DNA from: Pedobacter sp. L105
Lineage (GTDB): Bacteria; Bacteroidota; Bacteroidia; Sphingobacteriales; Sphingobacteriaceae
Reading direction: 5' to 3'
Assembly (NCBI RefSeq): GCF_009765875.1
Contig: NZ_LMUP01000006.1
Coordinates: 186,001 to 250,000, forward strand
DNA length: 64,000 nucleotides
In this document: one piece after another, positions 1 to 9,330 of the stretch
Position numbering within the stretch: the stretch's first letter is position 1
How the letters are laid out: each line of letters starts with the position of its first letter
Position numbers and translations under genes: made by a program
The notes under the pieces: model-generated
The model's database searches: none
What the model was told of the DNA's origin: nothing
Seen by the model: the letters and a program-made list of their open reading frames with translations, nothing else

Positions 1-1
1 G

Positions 2-229
2 GGTGAAGGTTATGAGCAACTCAGTCAGGCAAACCGTGAGGAGATCGTTGGTGTTTTCCCAAGAACTGATTTTAAAAAGAAAATTATTCCTACGTTCTTT
101 TCTGGTTTTGAGCATAAAACAGAAACTACCTTCGGTAATATCAAAGCGGATGTTTGCGCTTATATGATTCCTAATTTTCAGAGAAAGAATTTCTGCGACT
201 GCATTTTGTGTTCTCCATGGAGTGAATAG
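2..229 (+). CDS. C-terminal end of an unidentified protein (cut by window start)
   Basis: An open frame enters from the left edge and stops at TAG 227-229, giving 75 residues. The visible part is rich in Phe, Lys and Cys, with the segments EEIVGVFPRTDFKKK and TTFGNIKADV and a Cys-containing tail (FCDCILCSPW). The pattern of a proline/arginine turn followed by a TFGN-type segment reminds me of the C-terminal region of some HD-domain phosphohydrolases. The HD catalytic part lies outside the window, so this is only a suggestion. There is no terminator before the next gene. Confidence 0.45.
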   Translation, partial: GEGYEQLSQANREEIVGVFPRTDFKKKIIPTFFSGFEHKTETTFGNIKADVCAYMIPNFQRKNFCDCILCSPWSE

Positions 230-241
230 GTTATCGTTTGT

Positions 242-304
242 TTCATGCTGATAATCTAGATTTTTTATAATATATTGAAGGAAATTTAACGTTATCAGCA
301 TGAA
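242..304. repeat. 13-bp perfect inverted repeat spanning the start codon of the M28 peptidase gene
   Basis: TTCATGCTGATAA (242-254) is the exact reverse complement of TTATCAGCATGAA (292-304), with a 37-nt loop. The right arm contains the ATG at 300-302. If transcribed, the stem would bury the start codon. As DNA it could be an operator. Confidence 0.6.
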
Positions 305-1952
305 CCGAACTATTCTTTGCCTTGCTGCTGCCGGTCTTTGTTTTGCCTCCTGTAAACCCAGGAGTACGGGTGAAACAACAGGTACAGCAGATTCCGCAGC
401 TATTAAAATGATCAATGATTCCAGTTTTGCAAAACATATCAGTGTACTGGCATCGGATGAATTTCAGGGCCGCAAGCCTTTTACGATTGGGGAAACGAAA
501 TCAATCAATTACCTGAAAGAACAGTTTAGCCGGCTGGGGCTTAAACCGGGAAATGGAGACAGCTATTTTCAGCAGGTACCTATGGTAGAAATCAGGTCTA
601 CGCCCGATCAGAAAATGATATTCAAAGGTGCTTCAGGGAATGTAACTGCTAAATACCTGACTGATTTTGTAGCGGCTACCAAGCGGGTTCTTCCCAAAGT
701 AAGCCTGGAAAATTCTCCCGTTGTTTTTGCCGGTTATGGAATTGTTGCCCCTGAATATAAATGGAACGATTATGCAGGCCTGGATGTAAAAGGAAAAACT
801 GTAGTCGTGATGGTTAATGATCCCGGTTTTTCTGATTCTACGCTTTTTAAAGGTAAGAACATGACCTATTACGGGCGCTGGACCTACAAATTTGAAGAAG
901 CAGCACGTCAGGGAGCAGCAGCGATATTGATCATTCATGATACTGCCCCGGCAGCTTACCCATGGTCTGTGGTGCGCAGCGGCTGGTCTAAGTCTAAGTT
1001 GCAGCTGGAAGAAAAAGATAATAATATGTCGAGGGCCATCGTAGAAGGATGGATCACATTGGATATGGCAAAGCAACTCTTTAAACTTGGCGGGCAGTCG
1101 GCCGATGCCCTGTTTGCAGCCGCCCTTAAGCCAGGGTTTAAAGCTGTGGATTTAAAAATAAGTACTGCACTAACGATTACCAATACGATTAAGAAATCGA
1201 TATCCAATAATGTGGTGGCTATTGTTCCCGGCACAAAGAGGCCTGATGAAAATATTATTTATTCTGCCCACTGGGACCATTTAGGAATTGGAGAACCCGT
1301 AAAAGGAGATTCTATTTATAACGGTGCTGTAGATAATGCCAGTGGGGTAGCTGCTTTACTGGAAATTGCTGCGGCATTTGAAAAATTACCGCAAAAACCG
1401 GAACGTTCAATTGTCTTTGTATCCTTTACAGGAGAAGAGCAGGGGCTGATCGGTTCAGAATATTATGCTAAACATCCTGTATTTCCTATCAAAAAGACCG
1501 TAGCAGACATCAATATGGATATGATGGGCATGGCCGGACTGACTAAAGATATTATGATTTATGGATTTGGCCAGTCAGATCTGGAAGACTATGCCGCTGT
1601 TTCAGCAAAAAAACAGGGAAGGGTGGCCGTTGAAGATCCTACCCCGGCTAAAGGTTTATACTACCGTTCTGATCACTTTAACTTTGCTAAAGTGGGTATT
1701 CCATCGCTTTTTACCGGTTCTGGTGTAGATAACCTAGAACATGGCAGGGAATGGGGATTAAAACATACGGCCGAATTTTATAAATCACAATACCATTCTC
1801 CACAGGATAATTTTGACCCTGCTGCAGACAGAAGGGGGATGGTAATGGATGTCCGTTTGTTATTTGATATGGGCTACCGTTTAAGTAAGGAGACTACTTT
1901 CCCTCAATGGAAAAAAGGTTCAGAATTTAAAGCCCTGCGTGATAAAATGTAG
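300..1952 (+). CDS. M28 family metallopeptidase, lipoprotein with PA domain
   Basis: A 550-residue secreted zinc aminopeptidase/carboxypeptidase-type enzyme. The N-terminus is a lipoprotein signal with lipobox FASC (Cys18), so the protein should be anchored in the outer or inner membrane facing outward. Residues about 100-290 fit a protease-associated (PA) insert. Residues about 300-530 form the M28 domain. Its candidate zinc and catalytic residues are His324 and Asp326 (SAHWDH), Asp345 (VDNASG), Glu379/Glu380 (TGEEQG), Asp407 (NMDMMG) and His499 (YHSPQDNF). All ligands expected of the family are present, so it should be active. It is a single gene with its own terminator downstream. The natural substrate (peptide or amino sugar conjugate) cannot be read from sequence. 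Confidence 0.9.
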   Translation: MNRTILCLAAAGLCFASCKPRSTGETTGTADSAAIKMINDSSFAKHISVLASDEFQGRKPFTIGETKSINYLKEQFSRLGLKPGNGDSYFQQVPMVEIRSTPDQKMIFKGASGNVTAKYLTDFVAATKRVLPKVSLENSPVVFAGYGIVAPEYKWNDYAGLDVKGKTVVVMVNDPGFSDSTLFKGKNMTYYGRWTYKFEEAARQGAAAILIIHDTAPAAYPWSVVRSGWSKSKLQLEEKDNNMSRAIVEGWITLDMAKQLFKLGGQSADALFAAALKPGFKAVDLKISTALTITNTIKKSISNNVVAIVPGTKRPDENIIYSAHWDHLGIGEPVKGDSIYNGAVDNASGVAALLEIAAAFEKLPQKPERSIVFVSFTGEEQGLIGSEYYAKHPVFPIKKTVADINMDMMGMAGLTKDIMIYGFGQSDLEDYAAVSAKKQGRVAVEDPTPAKGLYYRSDHFNFAKVGIPSLFTGSGVDNLEHGREWGLKHTAEFYKSQYHSPQDNFDPAADRRGMVMDVRLLFDMGYRLSKETTFPQWKKGSEFKALRDKM

Positions 1953-2006
1953 GTTCTCTTAAAGCTAGATCAACCTCATTTGAATGCCCCTAAAATTTAG
2001 ACATGC

Positions 2007-2045
2007 AAAGCCCTCAGAATTTGTACAATTTTGAGGGCTTTTTTA
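2007..2045 (+). terminator. Rho-independent terminator after the M28 peptidase
   Basis: AAAGCCCTCA pairs with TGAGGGCTTT around an AT-rich loop and is followed by a run of T (2040-2045). Confidence 0.85.
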
Positions 2046-2062
2046 TGAATAGAAAAACAAAA

Positions 2063-2284
2063 TCAGGTAGTTTTTGGATTACTTTCTTCAATCAAACCTT
2101 CATCCGACTGATCACCGCTGCCATGTGTGGCAGAATAATCGCGGGCTTTCTCATCGGCCTCTAAATTGCCTGTTTTTTCGCTTTCCAGATTTTCATCTAA
2201 TCTGTCATTCCACTTATTAATTCCTTCTGGATGAGGGGTAGTTGTCTCGTTGTTTGGTGTATTTTTTTGATTTTCCATGTTCAT
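2063..2284 (-). CDS. Small acidic hydrophilic protein, unknown function
   Basis: A 73-residue protein rich in Glu, Asp, Asn, Thr and Ser, with no hydrophobic segment. It is predicted soluble and largely disordered. Two start codons are possible (MNM). It lies just 5 bp downstream of the TspO-like gene on the same strand, so the two are probably cotranscribed. I recognise no family. Several similarly acidic small proteins occur in this window (3184, 3614, 21081, 34342), but this one does not carry the PFDGFVNVND motif of the first two. Confidence 0.6.
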   Translation of the reverse strand: MNMENQKNTPNNETTTPHPEGINKWNDRLDENLESEKTGNLEADEKARDYSATHGSGDQSDEGLIEESNPKTT

Positions 2285-2289
2285 TTAGT

Positions 2290-3081
2290 TTAAATTGTTT
2301 TTACCCTTTTTGCAAAAGGGGCTGTTGCACGGTTTTGATACCCATGTACCGATGCGTTAATAAAAATTATAATAGCCAGGGCAAGCGCTATCCAGGCGAC
2401 GGTAGGGTGGGTATTCCAGTTTTTTACCGCTATAGCTACGATTCCCCAGACACCTACATTGGCATATTCCCGCATGTTGCGCTTCCACGTCATTGTAATA
2501 AAGATAATGGCCGCGATAAATAGTATGATTATAGTCCATAGTTCAGGACTAAGCGGCCCGCCGTTCCATCCTAAAGCGGTTAAGTAAGCAGCTGCATTAA
2601 CCATCAGGGCAACATTGATCCATCCAAAATAGAAACTAAAGGGCCACCATATAAAAGCAATAATGGGTACTGGGGCATCCCATCTTTCCATATTGATATT
2701 CAGTACAATTTTTAGGAGGGCAAAGAAAATAATACAGATGAGGATTAAGGACAAGCCTATCTGGTTGCTGGTAAAAGCAAATATCCAGGCCGCATTAGCC
2801 AGGTTAGCAATAATAAACCACCAGCCAATCTTTAACACGAAGTCTGTATTTATATTTTTCTTAACCAGATCCCAAAGCTGGTAAACGGCGAAAATGATTA
2901 AGCCCAGATAAATTAATCCCCATATACCAAAAGCATAACCGGCAGGGGTTAACAGTGTATCATACTTTGCAGATATCTCTTTAACAGATGCCCTTCCATC
3001 CTGCGGGGCATTAAAAAAATAATTGATCCCAATGGTAAACAATAAGGTAAGCAGGTTTAGAAATTGTAGGATCCTTTTCAT
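2290..3081 (-). CDS. TspO/MBR-like tryptophan-rich membrane protein
   Basis: A 263-residue polytopic membrane protein with about seven to eight hydrophobic helices. It contains LLTPAGYAFGIWGLIY near residue 45, resembling the conserved P-x-G-W-x-F-x-x-W-x-x-L-Y segment of the TspO/MBR (peripheral benzodiazepine receptor) family, and it is unusually Trp-rich. Classical TspO proteins have about 160 residues and five helices. This longer version matches the type often annotated as tryptophan-rich sensory protein in Bacteroidota. TspO proteins bind tetrapyrroles and other hydrophobic ligands, but no function can be assigned here. It is transcribed toward the small acidic gene at 2063-2284 and diverges from the gene at 3184. 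Confidence 0.6.
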   Translation of the reverse strand: MKRILQFLNLLTLLFTIGINYFFNAPQDGRASVKEISAKYDTLLTPAGYAFGIWGLIYLGLIIFAVYQLWDLVKKNINTDFVLKIGWWFIIANLANAAWIFAFTSNQIGLSLILICIIFFALLKIVLNINMERWDAPVPIIAFIWWPFSFYFGWINVALMVNAAAYLTALGWNGGPLSPELWTIIILFIAAIIFITMTWKRNMREYANVGVWGIVAIAVKNWNTHPTVAWIALALAIIIFINASVHGYQNRATAPFAKRVKTI

Positions 3082-3183
3082 ATGGTGATTATACTCTCTT
3101 TTAAACAGTTACTGCCCGACAAGGTTTTGGGAATACGAAGTATTTGTTATATTTACCGGATATATCGCTAATCTTATTACCAA

Positions 3184-3402
3184 ATGCAAACGGAATCCAA
3201 TCAAAATCCAGGAGAGTCGGCAACAAATAAGGATGATCAGCCTTATGTTCCATTTGATGGTTTTGTTAATGTCAACGATATCATCAAAAAAAGGCGGCAG
3301 TTAAGAAATGCCGAATTTAATGTTTCAGATGATAGCTGGGATGCAGATCTGAATTTGCAGCCTAACATCAATCCTACAGAAGGGCCTTCCGAGGATAAAT
3401 AG
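3184..3402 (+). CDS. Small acidic protein with PFDGFVNVND motif, copy 1
   Basis: A 72-residue hydrophilic protein of unknown function. Its central block, PFDGFVNVNDIIKKRRQLR (residues about 24-42), recurs almost exactly in the product of 3614-3796. The flanks are acidic and poorly conserved, suggesting a short functional element, perhaps an amphipathic basic helix, between disordered tails. No signal peptide or membrane segment is visible. The sequence TATATTTAC upstream resembles a TAnnTTTG -7 box. Confidence 0.7.
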   Translation: MQTESNQNPGESATNKDDQPYVPFDGFVNVNDIIKKRRQLRNAEFNVSDDSWDADLNLQPNINPTEGPSEDK

Positions 3403-3521
3403 CCATATCCTTCTCTTCATTATATTTTCCTTATTTAATTTCTATTTACTGCGCTGCGGATATTTATGCCTCTCGATCATGTGACAAGCTTAAGTGGGAA
3501 TATTGGGTTTCACCACGGTTA

Positions 3522-3571
3522 TATCTTTGTTCGTGTAAAAAAGTTCAGTTATAAGGGTACCCTTTATAACT
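3522..3571 (+). promoter_or_regulatory. Probable -7 box and leader hairpin before the second PFDGFVNVND gene
   Basis: TATCTTTG (3522-3529) matches the Bacteroidota -7 consensus TAnnTTTG. A TTG lies 16 nt upstream. Downstream, 3547-3571 forms a hairpin: AGTTATAA pairs with TTATAACT around GGG/CCC, with one bulged base. The rest of the 3403-3613 spacer shows nothing else. Confidence 0.45.
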
Positions 3572-3613
3572 TGTAAGCTCTTTTAAGAAAATTAAACATC
3601 AGTACTCATCACT

Positions 3614-3796
3614 ATGCCAAATATACAACCTATAGAGGACGAAGATAAAAATGAAGAATTTGATAACGAGATGCCATTTGATGGCTTCGTTAATGTAAAT
3701 GATATCGTAAAAAGGCGACGTAATTTAAGGGATGCCGATTTTATCCGCAATGAAGGTAAGGATCCGGACGCTGCCGAAAATTCAGAAGATAATTAG
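3614..3796 (+). CDS. Small acidic protein with PFDGFVNVND motif, copy 2
   Basis: A 60-residue hydrophilic protein. Residues about 20-42 contain PFDGFVNVNDIVKRRRNLR followed by DADF, aligning without gaps to the copy at 3184-3402. The terminal segments are unrelated apart from being acidic. The two genes are 211 bp apart in the same orientation, which suggests an old tandem duplication with independent promoters. Function is unknown and I recognise no domain family. Confidence 0.7.
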   Translation: MPNIQPIEDEDKNEEFDNEMPFDGFVNVNDIVKRRRNLRDADFIRNEGKDPDAAENSEDN

Positions 3797-3817
3797 TATT
3801 CTCTCTCTCGCCGGCCT

Positions 3818-3841
3818 GGCTCTCCTGAATTGAGGAGAGCC
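3818..3841. terminator. GC-rich hairpin between convergent genes
   Basis: GGCTCTCC and GGAGAGCC form a perfect 8-bp stem around TGAATTGA. There is no strong T-run on either side, so termination activity is uncertain. It lies where the small gene at 3614 and the GH5-like gene converge. Confidence 0.5.
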
Positions 3842-3859
3842 CCGAGCTGGCTGTGTTAC

Positions 3860-6127
3860 TTATTTTTCCAGTCTTATATTTTTGATCGTAATCGCTTCCT
3901 CTGTATTTTCCTTTACTTCATAGCTGAACTGAAACTTTTCTATGTTTTGCAGTTGGAAAGGTTGTGAATTATCTGATTTAAAATATAGCGGTTGAAAACC
4001 CGGGTAGGGTCTGGGTAAGAGCAATAACTGGGAAGGTTTAAAGGCTGAAAGAGGGATTTTGATATCCTTAGTTTGTTGATCCAGTTTGGCGATATCACTA
4101 TAAGAGACAGCTGATCCGCTGATCAGGCTTAGGTGAACATTCAATCCATGGTTTACACTGGCTGTAAACACCAGGTAATGGTAAGCTGTTAAATCCCCGG
4201 CATGACGAAGTATCTCCCCGATGTAAATTTCGAGTCCGCCGTTTCTTTTTACAGGCGAAGCGAGGTGTTTAATGTTCAGTGCTGCATTTTTATCCTGGTC
4301 GGCCGTTGTAAAGGCATAGCTGTTTTTGCTCCATTCTTCCAGGTAAAAGTTAATATTACGGGGAGGCTTTGCCGCGTCAAATAAAACGATAGGTAATCCT
4401 GGTCCGCTGAAAAAGAATCCATCCGGGTCAGGTTTCTGTATTGTAGGGTTTTTTATGACCACAGGCATTGGGGCTACAAATTCGCGCAAGCCTATTTTTC
4501 CGGTGCTCCTTAGGGGAAGCTCCTTTTCGTTGAGCTGTTTGTCGCTCAGTAAATAGGTTCCGGGTGTAACCAGAAAAGAGTTTTTGCTGGCCTTTGCCTG
4601 GAAGGTATTGCCCTTATTTAAACCGAGGATGTAAAACGCTGCATTTAGATCAGGCAATATGATGCTGATCGGATTTGCTGCCCATCTAATTTTGTTAACT
4701 TCTTTATCGGGCGAAGCTGTCGCAAATGGATCACTGATCCGTTGTACATCGGGCATCACTTCCAGCCGCCAGTTTCCATCCGCCAGTTTATCCAGGAAAT
4801 AAGCCCCTGTACCTTTATACTTAACCATAACAGATGAACCTACTCCGGCAATATGTTCCAGTGTTTTTAGGTTAGCAGGTCGGGTAGGGGTAGTGTTGGA
4901 GTAATAAAAAGTCTTTTTACCATTCATTTCACTCAGGTTTTCTTTATAGCTTAACCTGAAGTCTGAAAATAAAGTATCAGCCGGGTAGCTGCCAAAAGAC
5001 TTGAACAAAGGCGTGGTCCTAAAAACCTCTCCTGCGATCAGCAGGCTGATTGCTTTAGATGGGGTATAGGCCAGGTTAAGGTAATGCGTTTGGTATTCCG
5101 TATTGGCATAAGCAGTAGCCATAGGGTCGTAGGCAAATTGTGTGGCCCATTGAAAACCTGCAGTACGGAAACTTCTGGCCATTGCCGGGTAAAGGAAGGA
5201 CTGTAATACATCCGCAGCATCAAATTCATAGATAATCCTGGGTTTATTCAGAAAAGCAGGGATAGTGTCAAAAGGAATCACATAACGGTCTACATTGGGC
5301 AGAAAGTTCCCTTTTTGTTCATGCCCGGCCACCAGGCCTATCGGATACCATTGGAAACTAAATCCATCAACCTTCGCCGCTGCAACCGCATCTGCATAAC
5401 GCGGGGATTCGCTGATGTTATAAAATACCGGTTTTGTCCATCCCGTACTTCTCAGCGCCACGGCCAGCCGGTTGATATAAGCGGTAGCTAAACTTTTAGG
5501 GCCGCTATGTTTGGGTTCATTGTTTAGCTCGGCGGCTACCACAAAGGGATCGATACCATACGTTTTTTTGGTGTAGGGATTTACATGGCTGAAAAGCTGC
5601 TGGAGATAACGTTCCTGTGCCTGGATCGCTTTCTCATTCACTACAGACTGTTCTTTTCCATAAACATTGCTGAAGCTGCCTGTTTTTTCATCTTTTTCGG
5701 GATAACCGTTTCCCCAGAAGGCAATAGGCGTAATCAGGATATGGATTCCCCTTTCCTCCAGTTTGGAAAGCAGGTAGTCAAATAAACGCAGATGTTCATT
5801 GTTGATCAGGTTTCCTTCTACATCACTGATCTCTGTATCCCATACATGTACCCTGAAAGCATTGATGCCCAGCCTCGCCATATGGTAAACATCATTGTCT
5901 ATAGCCAGCTCTGGATTTACACCCAGGGCCTTGTGCGACCGGTAACCATAGGCAAAAGGAACGGTATAATTTACCCCAAAAAATGAAGCTTCGGTGCCGG
6001 TCTTCTTCCATCTCAATATTCCTTTCGTATCAACCGTCAAATCACCTTCCGACTGTGCTTTTAAGGTAAAAGGCAAGATCATACCTAAAAAAAGTACATA
6101 TACGGTAAGAAATAGTGATTTTTTCAT
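3860..6127 (-). CDS. Secreted GH5-like glycoside hydrolase (cellulase-fold), 755 aa
   Basis: The N-terminal signal peptide runs to about residue 25 (ending LKAQ). Residues about 35-380 fit a GH5/clan GH-A TIM barrel. LNNEP places the acid/base at Glu204, and RIIYEFDAAD places a candidate nucleophile at Glu301. FRVHVW near 91-96 is also typical of the fold. The C-terminal half (about 400-755) is beta-rich and not recognised; the last 170 residues look like a carbohydrate-binding-type sandwich. It diverges from the SusC gene at 6317, sharing a 189-bp promoter region, so it is probably part of that PUL. Substrate is unknown; a mannan- or glucan-type linkage is possible. A family search of the two halves would settle the class. 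Confidence 0.7.
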   Translation of the reverse strand: MKKSLFLTVYVLFLGMILPFTLKAQSEGDLTVDTKGILRWKKTGTEASFFGVNYTVPFAYGYRSHKALGVNPELAIDNDVYHMARLGINAFRVHVWDTEISDVEGNLINNEHLRLFDYLLSKLEERGIHILITPIAFWGNGYPEKDEKTGSFSNVYGKEQSVVNEKAIQAQERYLQQLFSHVNPYTKKTYGIDPFVVAAELNNEPKHSGPKSLATAYINRLAVALRSTGWTKPVFYNISESPRYADAVAAAKVDGFSFQWYPIGLVAGHEQKGNFLPNVDRYVIPFDTIPAFLNKPRIIYEFDAADVLQSFLYPAMARSFRTAGFQWATQFAYDPMATAYANTEYQTHYLNLAYTPSKAISLLIAGEVFRTTPLFKSFGSYPADTLFSDFRLSYKENLSEMNGKKTFYYSNTTPTRPANLKTLEHIAGVGSSVMVKYKGTGAYFLDKLADGNWRLEVMPDVQRISDPFATASPDKEVNKIRWAANPISIILPDLNAAFYILGLNKGNTFQAKASKNSFLVTPGTYLLSDKQLNEKELPLRSTGKIGLREFVAPMPVVIKNPTIQKPDPDGFFFSGPGLPIVLFDAAKPPRNINFYLEEWSKNSYAFTTADQDKNAALNIKHLASPVKRNGGLEIYIGEILRHAGDLTAYHYLVFTASVNHGLNVHLSLISGSAVSYSDIAKLDQQTKDIKIPLSAFKPSQLLLLPRPYPGFQPLYFKSDNSQPFQLQNIEKFQFSYEVKENTEEAITIKNIRLEK

Positions 6128-6316
6128 TTGTTAGATTCAAATAATAGTTATAGGTGTAGGAATAAAATTACTTAATATAATGATAAAGTTTTGTATTTGT
6201 TATCAAAATCACAAGAACGATACCGGGTTTTAACAATTTCATAACCTGAATGCGGGATTGCCGTAAAGTCGGAGCGACATCTTTGTCGAAATTATTAAAG
6301 ATAACTAAAACGTTTT

Positions 6317-9300
6317 ATGAGACAAAACTACAATGTAATTTTTCGGGTGTCACATCGTATAAAGTGGAGGGCGGTAACTGCTTTCTTACTTTTATTGATA
6401 TCTATCAGCACCTTTGCCCAACAATCGGGCCGGATTATAAAAGGTAAGGTAACAGATGGAAGCCATGCTGGTTTACCTGGGGTTACTGTAAAAGTTAAAG
6501 GAACTACCATTGCTTCATCTACCAATCAGGATGGTAACTTTACGATCCGGATCAACGGACCAGAAGATGTCCTGGTGTTTGGCATGATCGGAATGGTAAA
6601 CACAGAGGTACCTGTTGGGAATAAACCAACAGTAAACGTCACCTTAACAGATGACAGCAAAACATTAAATGATGTAGTGGTAATAGGTTATGGTACTTCG
6701 AGTAAAAAAAACCTGACCGGATCAATTACCTCCGTTACTTCTGAAGAATTTAATCCTGGTGTTACTGTAAACCCCGCTCAATTGTTACAGGGTAAAGTTG
6801 CCGGGTTAAATATTACGGTAAGCAGTGATCCGAATGCAAAACCTTCAACTTCTTTAAGGGGCCCTTCTACTTTTCGTGAAGGTGCAGCAATGGAGCCGTT
6901 TTATGTAATTGATGGTGTTCCCGGTATGTCTATTGACCTGATCGCGCCAGCTGATATTGAATCGATAGATGTCTTAAAAGATGCTTCGGCAACTTCTATC
7001 TATGGTTCAAGAGCTGCAAACGGGGTAATCATTGTAACGACTAAAAAATCAAAAGAAGGTCAGTCGAGATTAACTTACAGCGGTTATGGAGCAGTACAAA
7101 AGATATCTAAACAATATGATATGCTGAGTGCCCCTGAATTGCGCGATTACCTGAAAGCAAATGGCAAAACACTAAATACTGTTGATGACGATGGTTCAAA
7201 TACCAACTGGCAGGACCTGATTGAAAAAACAGGTTATTCACAAAATCATAACGTGTCTTACAGTGGTTCACAAAATGGTGCCGATTATGGTGCTAGTGTC
7301 AATTACCTTGATAATCAGGGAGTGTTGAAAAATACATCTTTACAAAGAACAATCGTAAGGGGGTATATCAATCAGAAATTCTTCGACGATAGATTGAAAC
7401 TAGGTTTGTCAATGACCAATAGTGTTTCGGCCAGCGAAAACGTTTACCAGGGTACTGCATTATACAACATGCTTTTCTTTTTACCTACTGTAAGTCCTTT
7501 TAACCCGGATGGCTCTTATAAAGAAAACTACCTGAGAACAGGAAATGGAACACGTAACCCTTTATCTGTTATTGATAACAACTCCATCAATCAGCAAAAT
7601 AATAAAACACTGATCAATGGAATTGCACAGGTTAACATCCTGTCGGGCTTGAAATTTACAGGAAGTATCTCTACTCAAAAAGATCAGAATAACTACAGTT
7701 CCTATTTGAACAGTCAGTCTGGACTGGCAAGGGGCGATAATGGTCAGGCGATTAAAATAGATTCACTAAATAAAACTACTGTACTGGAAGGATATTTTAA
7801 CTATGATAAACAGTTTGGTAAACATAGCCTGAAATTATTAGCAGGTTATTCATGGGAAGAAGATAAAACCAATGATGGTTTTGGTTTAACCACGCAGAAT
7901 TTTTCTAATGATGCATTGGGTGCTAACAATCTTTTCCTTTCTAATCCTGCTTCGTTATCGCAGCTGGTAATTAACAACAATCCAATGTCTACCCTTAGGT
8001 TAATCTCTTTTTATGGAAGGGCACAGTATAACTTTGATGAAAAGTACCTGTTCCAGGCTTCCTTAAGGGATGATGGCTCTTCTGCTTTTGGTGCGAACAA
8101 ACAATGGGGATTATTTCCATCGGTATCAGGTGGATGGAGAATCATAAAAGAAGATTTCATGCAGAACATCCCGGTGATCAGTGACCTGAAATTAAGGGTA
8201 GGTTATGGCGTTTCAGGAAATAGTTTAGGTTTTAACGCCTATTCGGCCTTGTTGTTATATGGCACACCGCTAACAGGTGGGAAATACCTGAATAGCACTG
8301 GTACCATCAGTAATTCCATTGGTACCACACAAAACCCTAATCCTGATTTAAGATGGGAGACTACAGCAACTACAAACATCGGTTTAGACTTTGGTTTGCT
8401 GAAAAACAGGATCACGGGTTCGGTAGATTATTATATCAAGAAAACATCTAACCTGATCTATTCACAGTATGCTGTTTCTACTACGCAATATGCTTATCCA
8501 ACAATTACCGCAAATGTGGGTGAGATCAAAAATACGGGTATAGAGCTTTCATTGAATGCGCTGGTTGTCAAAACATCCGACTTCTCCTGGAATTCATCAC
8601 CTAATTTCTCACACAATAAAAACGTAGTAGTAAGTTTATCAAATGATTTGTATAAACTGAATTATATCCAGACTGCTTTATTAGGCGGTAAGGGACAATC
8701 AGGAATATACAGTCAGATCATACAGCCTGGCGAAGCTTTAGGTACCTATAACTTATGGCAATATGCTGGTAAAAACGCTGCTGGAGTTAGTACTTATTAC
8801 AATGCAGCGGGAAAAATTATCGATACTCAGCCTTTGAGTACTGATGCGAGACCTTCCGGAAGTGCACAACCTAAATTTACCTATGGATGGAGCAACAGTT
8901 TCACCTATAGAAAATGGGATTTCAACTTCCTGATCCGCGGCGTTTATGGAAACAAAATCCTGAACGCAACGGCAGCAACGCTGAATGACCCTGCAGATGC
9001 CAACTTACAGAATATCCCAAGAACAACATTAGGAGAATCTGCTAATGATGTAAATGATTACCTGATTTCTACGAGGTACCTGGAAAGCGGATCTTACCTG
9101 AGACTGGATAATGCTACGCTGGGTTATACCATTAAACCTAAATTAAAGAACGTCAGATCTATACGTATCTATGCTAGTGGAAGCAACATCTTCATCATCA
9201 CCAAATATACAGGTGTAGATCCAGAGGTTAGTATGGGTGGTATCACACCAGGTATTGACAATAACAATTTTTATCCAAAAACCCGTACTGTTAGTTTGGG

Positions 9301-9319
9301 TGTAAACGCTACCTTTTAA
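6317..9319 (+). CDS. SusC/RagA family TonB-linked outer membrane transporter (PUL 1)
   Basis: A 1000-residue outer-membrane glycan importer. It has a signal peptide with a long N-region (to about residue 35, ending TFAQ), a carboxypeptidase-regulatory-like beta domain (about 40-120, GLPGVTVKVKGTT), a TonB plug (about 125-240, with FYVIDGVPG and the GSRAANGVIIVTTK element), then a 22-stranded barrel ending in aromatic Phe. It forms the import pore with the SusD lipoprotein encoded 11 bp downstream. It is the first gene of an operon that continues into PI-PLC-like and GH92 enzymes. No signalling STN domain or anti-sigma partner is present nearby. Confidence 0.93.
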   Translation: MRQNYNVIFRVSHRIKWRAVTAFLLLLISISTFAQQSGRIIKGKVTDGSHAGLPGVTVKVKGTTIASSTNQDGNFTIRINGPEDVLVFGMIGMVNTEVPVGNKPTVNVTLTDDSKTLNDVVVIGYGTSSKKNLTGSITSVTSEEFNPGVTVNPAQLLQGKVAGLNITVSSDPNAKPSTSLRGPSTFREGAAMEPFYVIDGVPGMSIDLIAPADIESIDVLKDASATSIYGSRAANGVIIVTTKKSKEGQSRLTYSGYGAVQKISKQYDMLSAPELRDYLKANGKTLNTVDDDGSNTNWQDLIEKTGYSQNHNVSYSGSQNGADYGASVNYLDNQGVLKNTSLQRTIVRGYINQKFFDDRLKLGLSMTNSVSASENVYQGTALYNMLFFLPTVSPFNPDGSYKENYLRTGNGTRNPLSVIDNNSINQQNNKTLINGIAQVNILSGLKFTGSISTQKDQNNYSSYLNSQSGLARGDNGQAIKIDSLNKTTVLEGYFNYDKQFGKHSLKLLAGYSWEEDKTNDGFGLTTQNFSNDALGANNLFLSNPASLSQLVINNNPMSTLRLISFYGRAQYNFDEKYLFQASLRDDGSSAFGANKQWGLFPSVSGGWRIIKEDFMQNIPVISDLKLRVGYGVSGNSLGFNAYSALLLYGTPLTGGKYLNSTGTISNSIGTTQNPNPDLRWETTATTNIGLDFGLLKNRITGSVDYYIKKTSNLIYSQYAVSTTQYAYPTITANVGEIKNTGIELSLNALVVKTSDFSWNSSPNFSHNKNVVVSLSNDLYKLNYIQTALLGGKGQSGIYSQIIQPGEALGTYNLWQYAGKNAAGVSTYYNAAGKIIDTQPLSTDARPSGSAQPKFTYGWSNSFTYRKWDFNFLIRGVYGNKILNATAATLNDPADANLQNIPRTTLGESANDVNDYLISTRYLESGSYLRLDNATLGYTIKPKLKNVRSIRIYASGSNIFIITKYTGVDPEVSMGGITPGIDNNNFYPKTRTVSLGVNATF

Positions 9320-9330
9320 TCATTAGTACA

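Noticed and set aside
633..1076. 147-codon minus-strand frame inside the M28 peptidase gene
   Set aside because: It is antisense to conserved M28/PA coding sequence and has an odd His/Cys-rich composition typical of a shadow frame.
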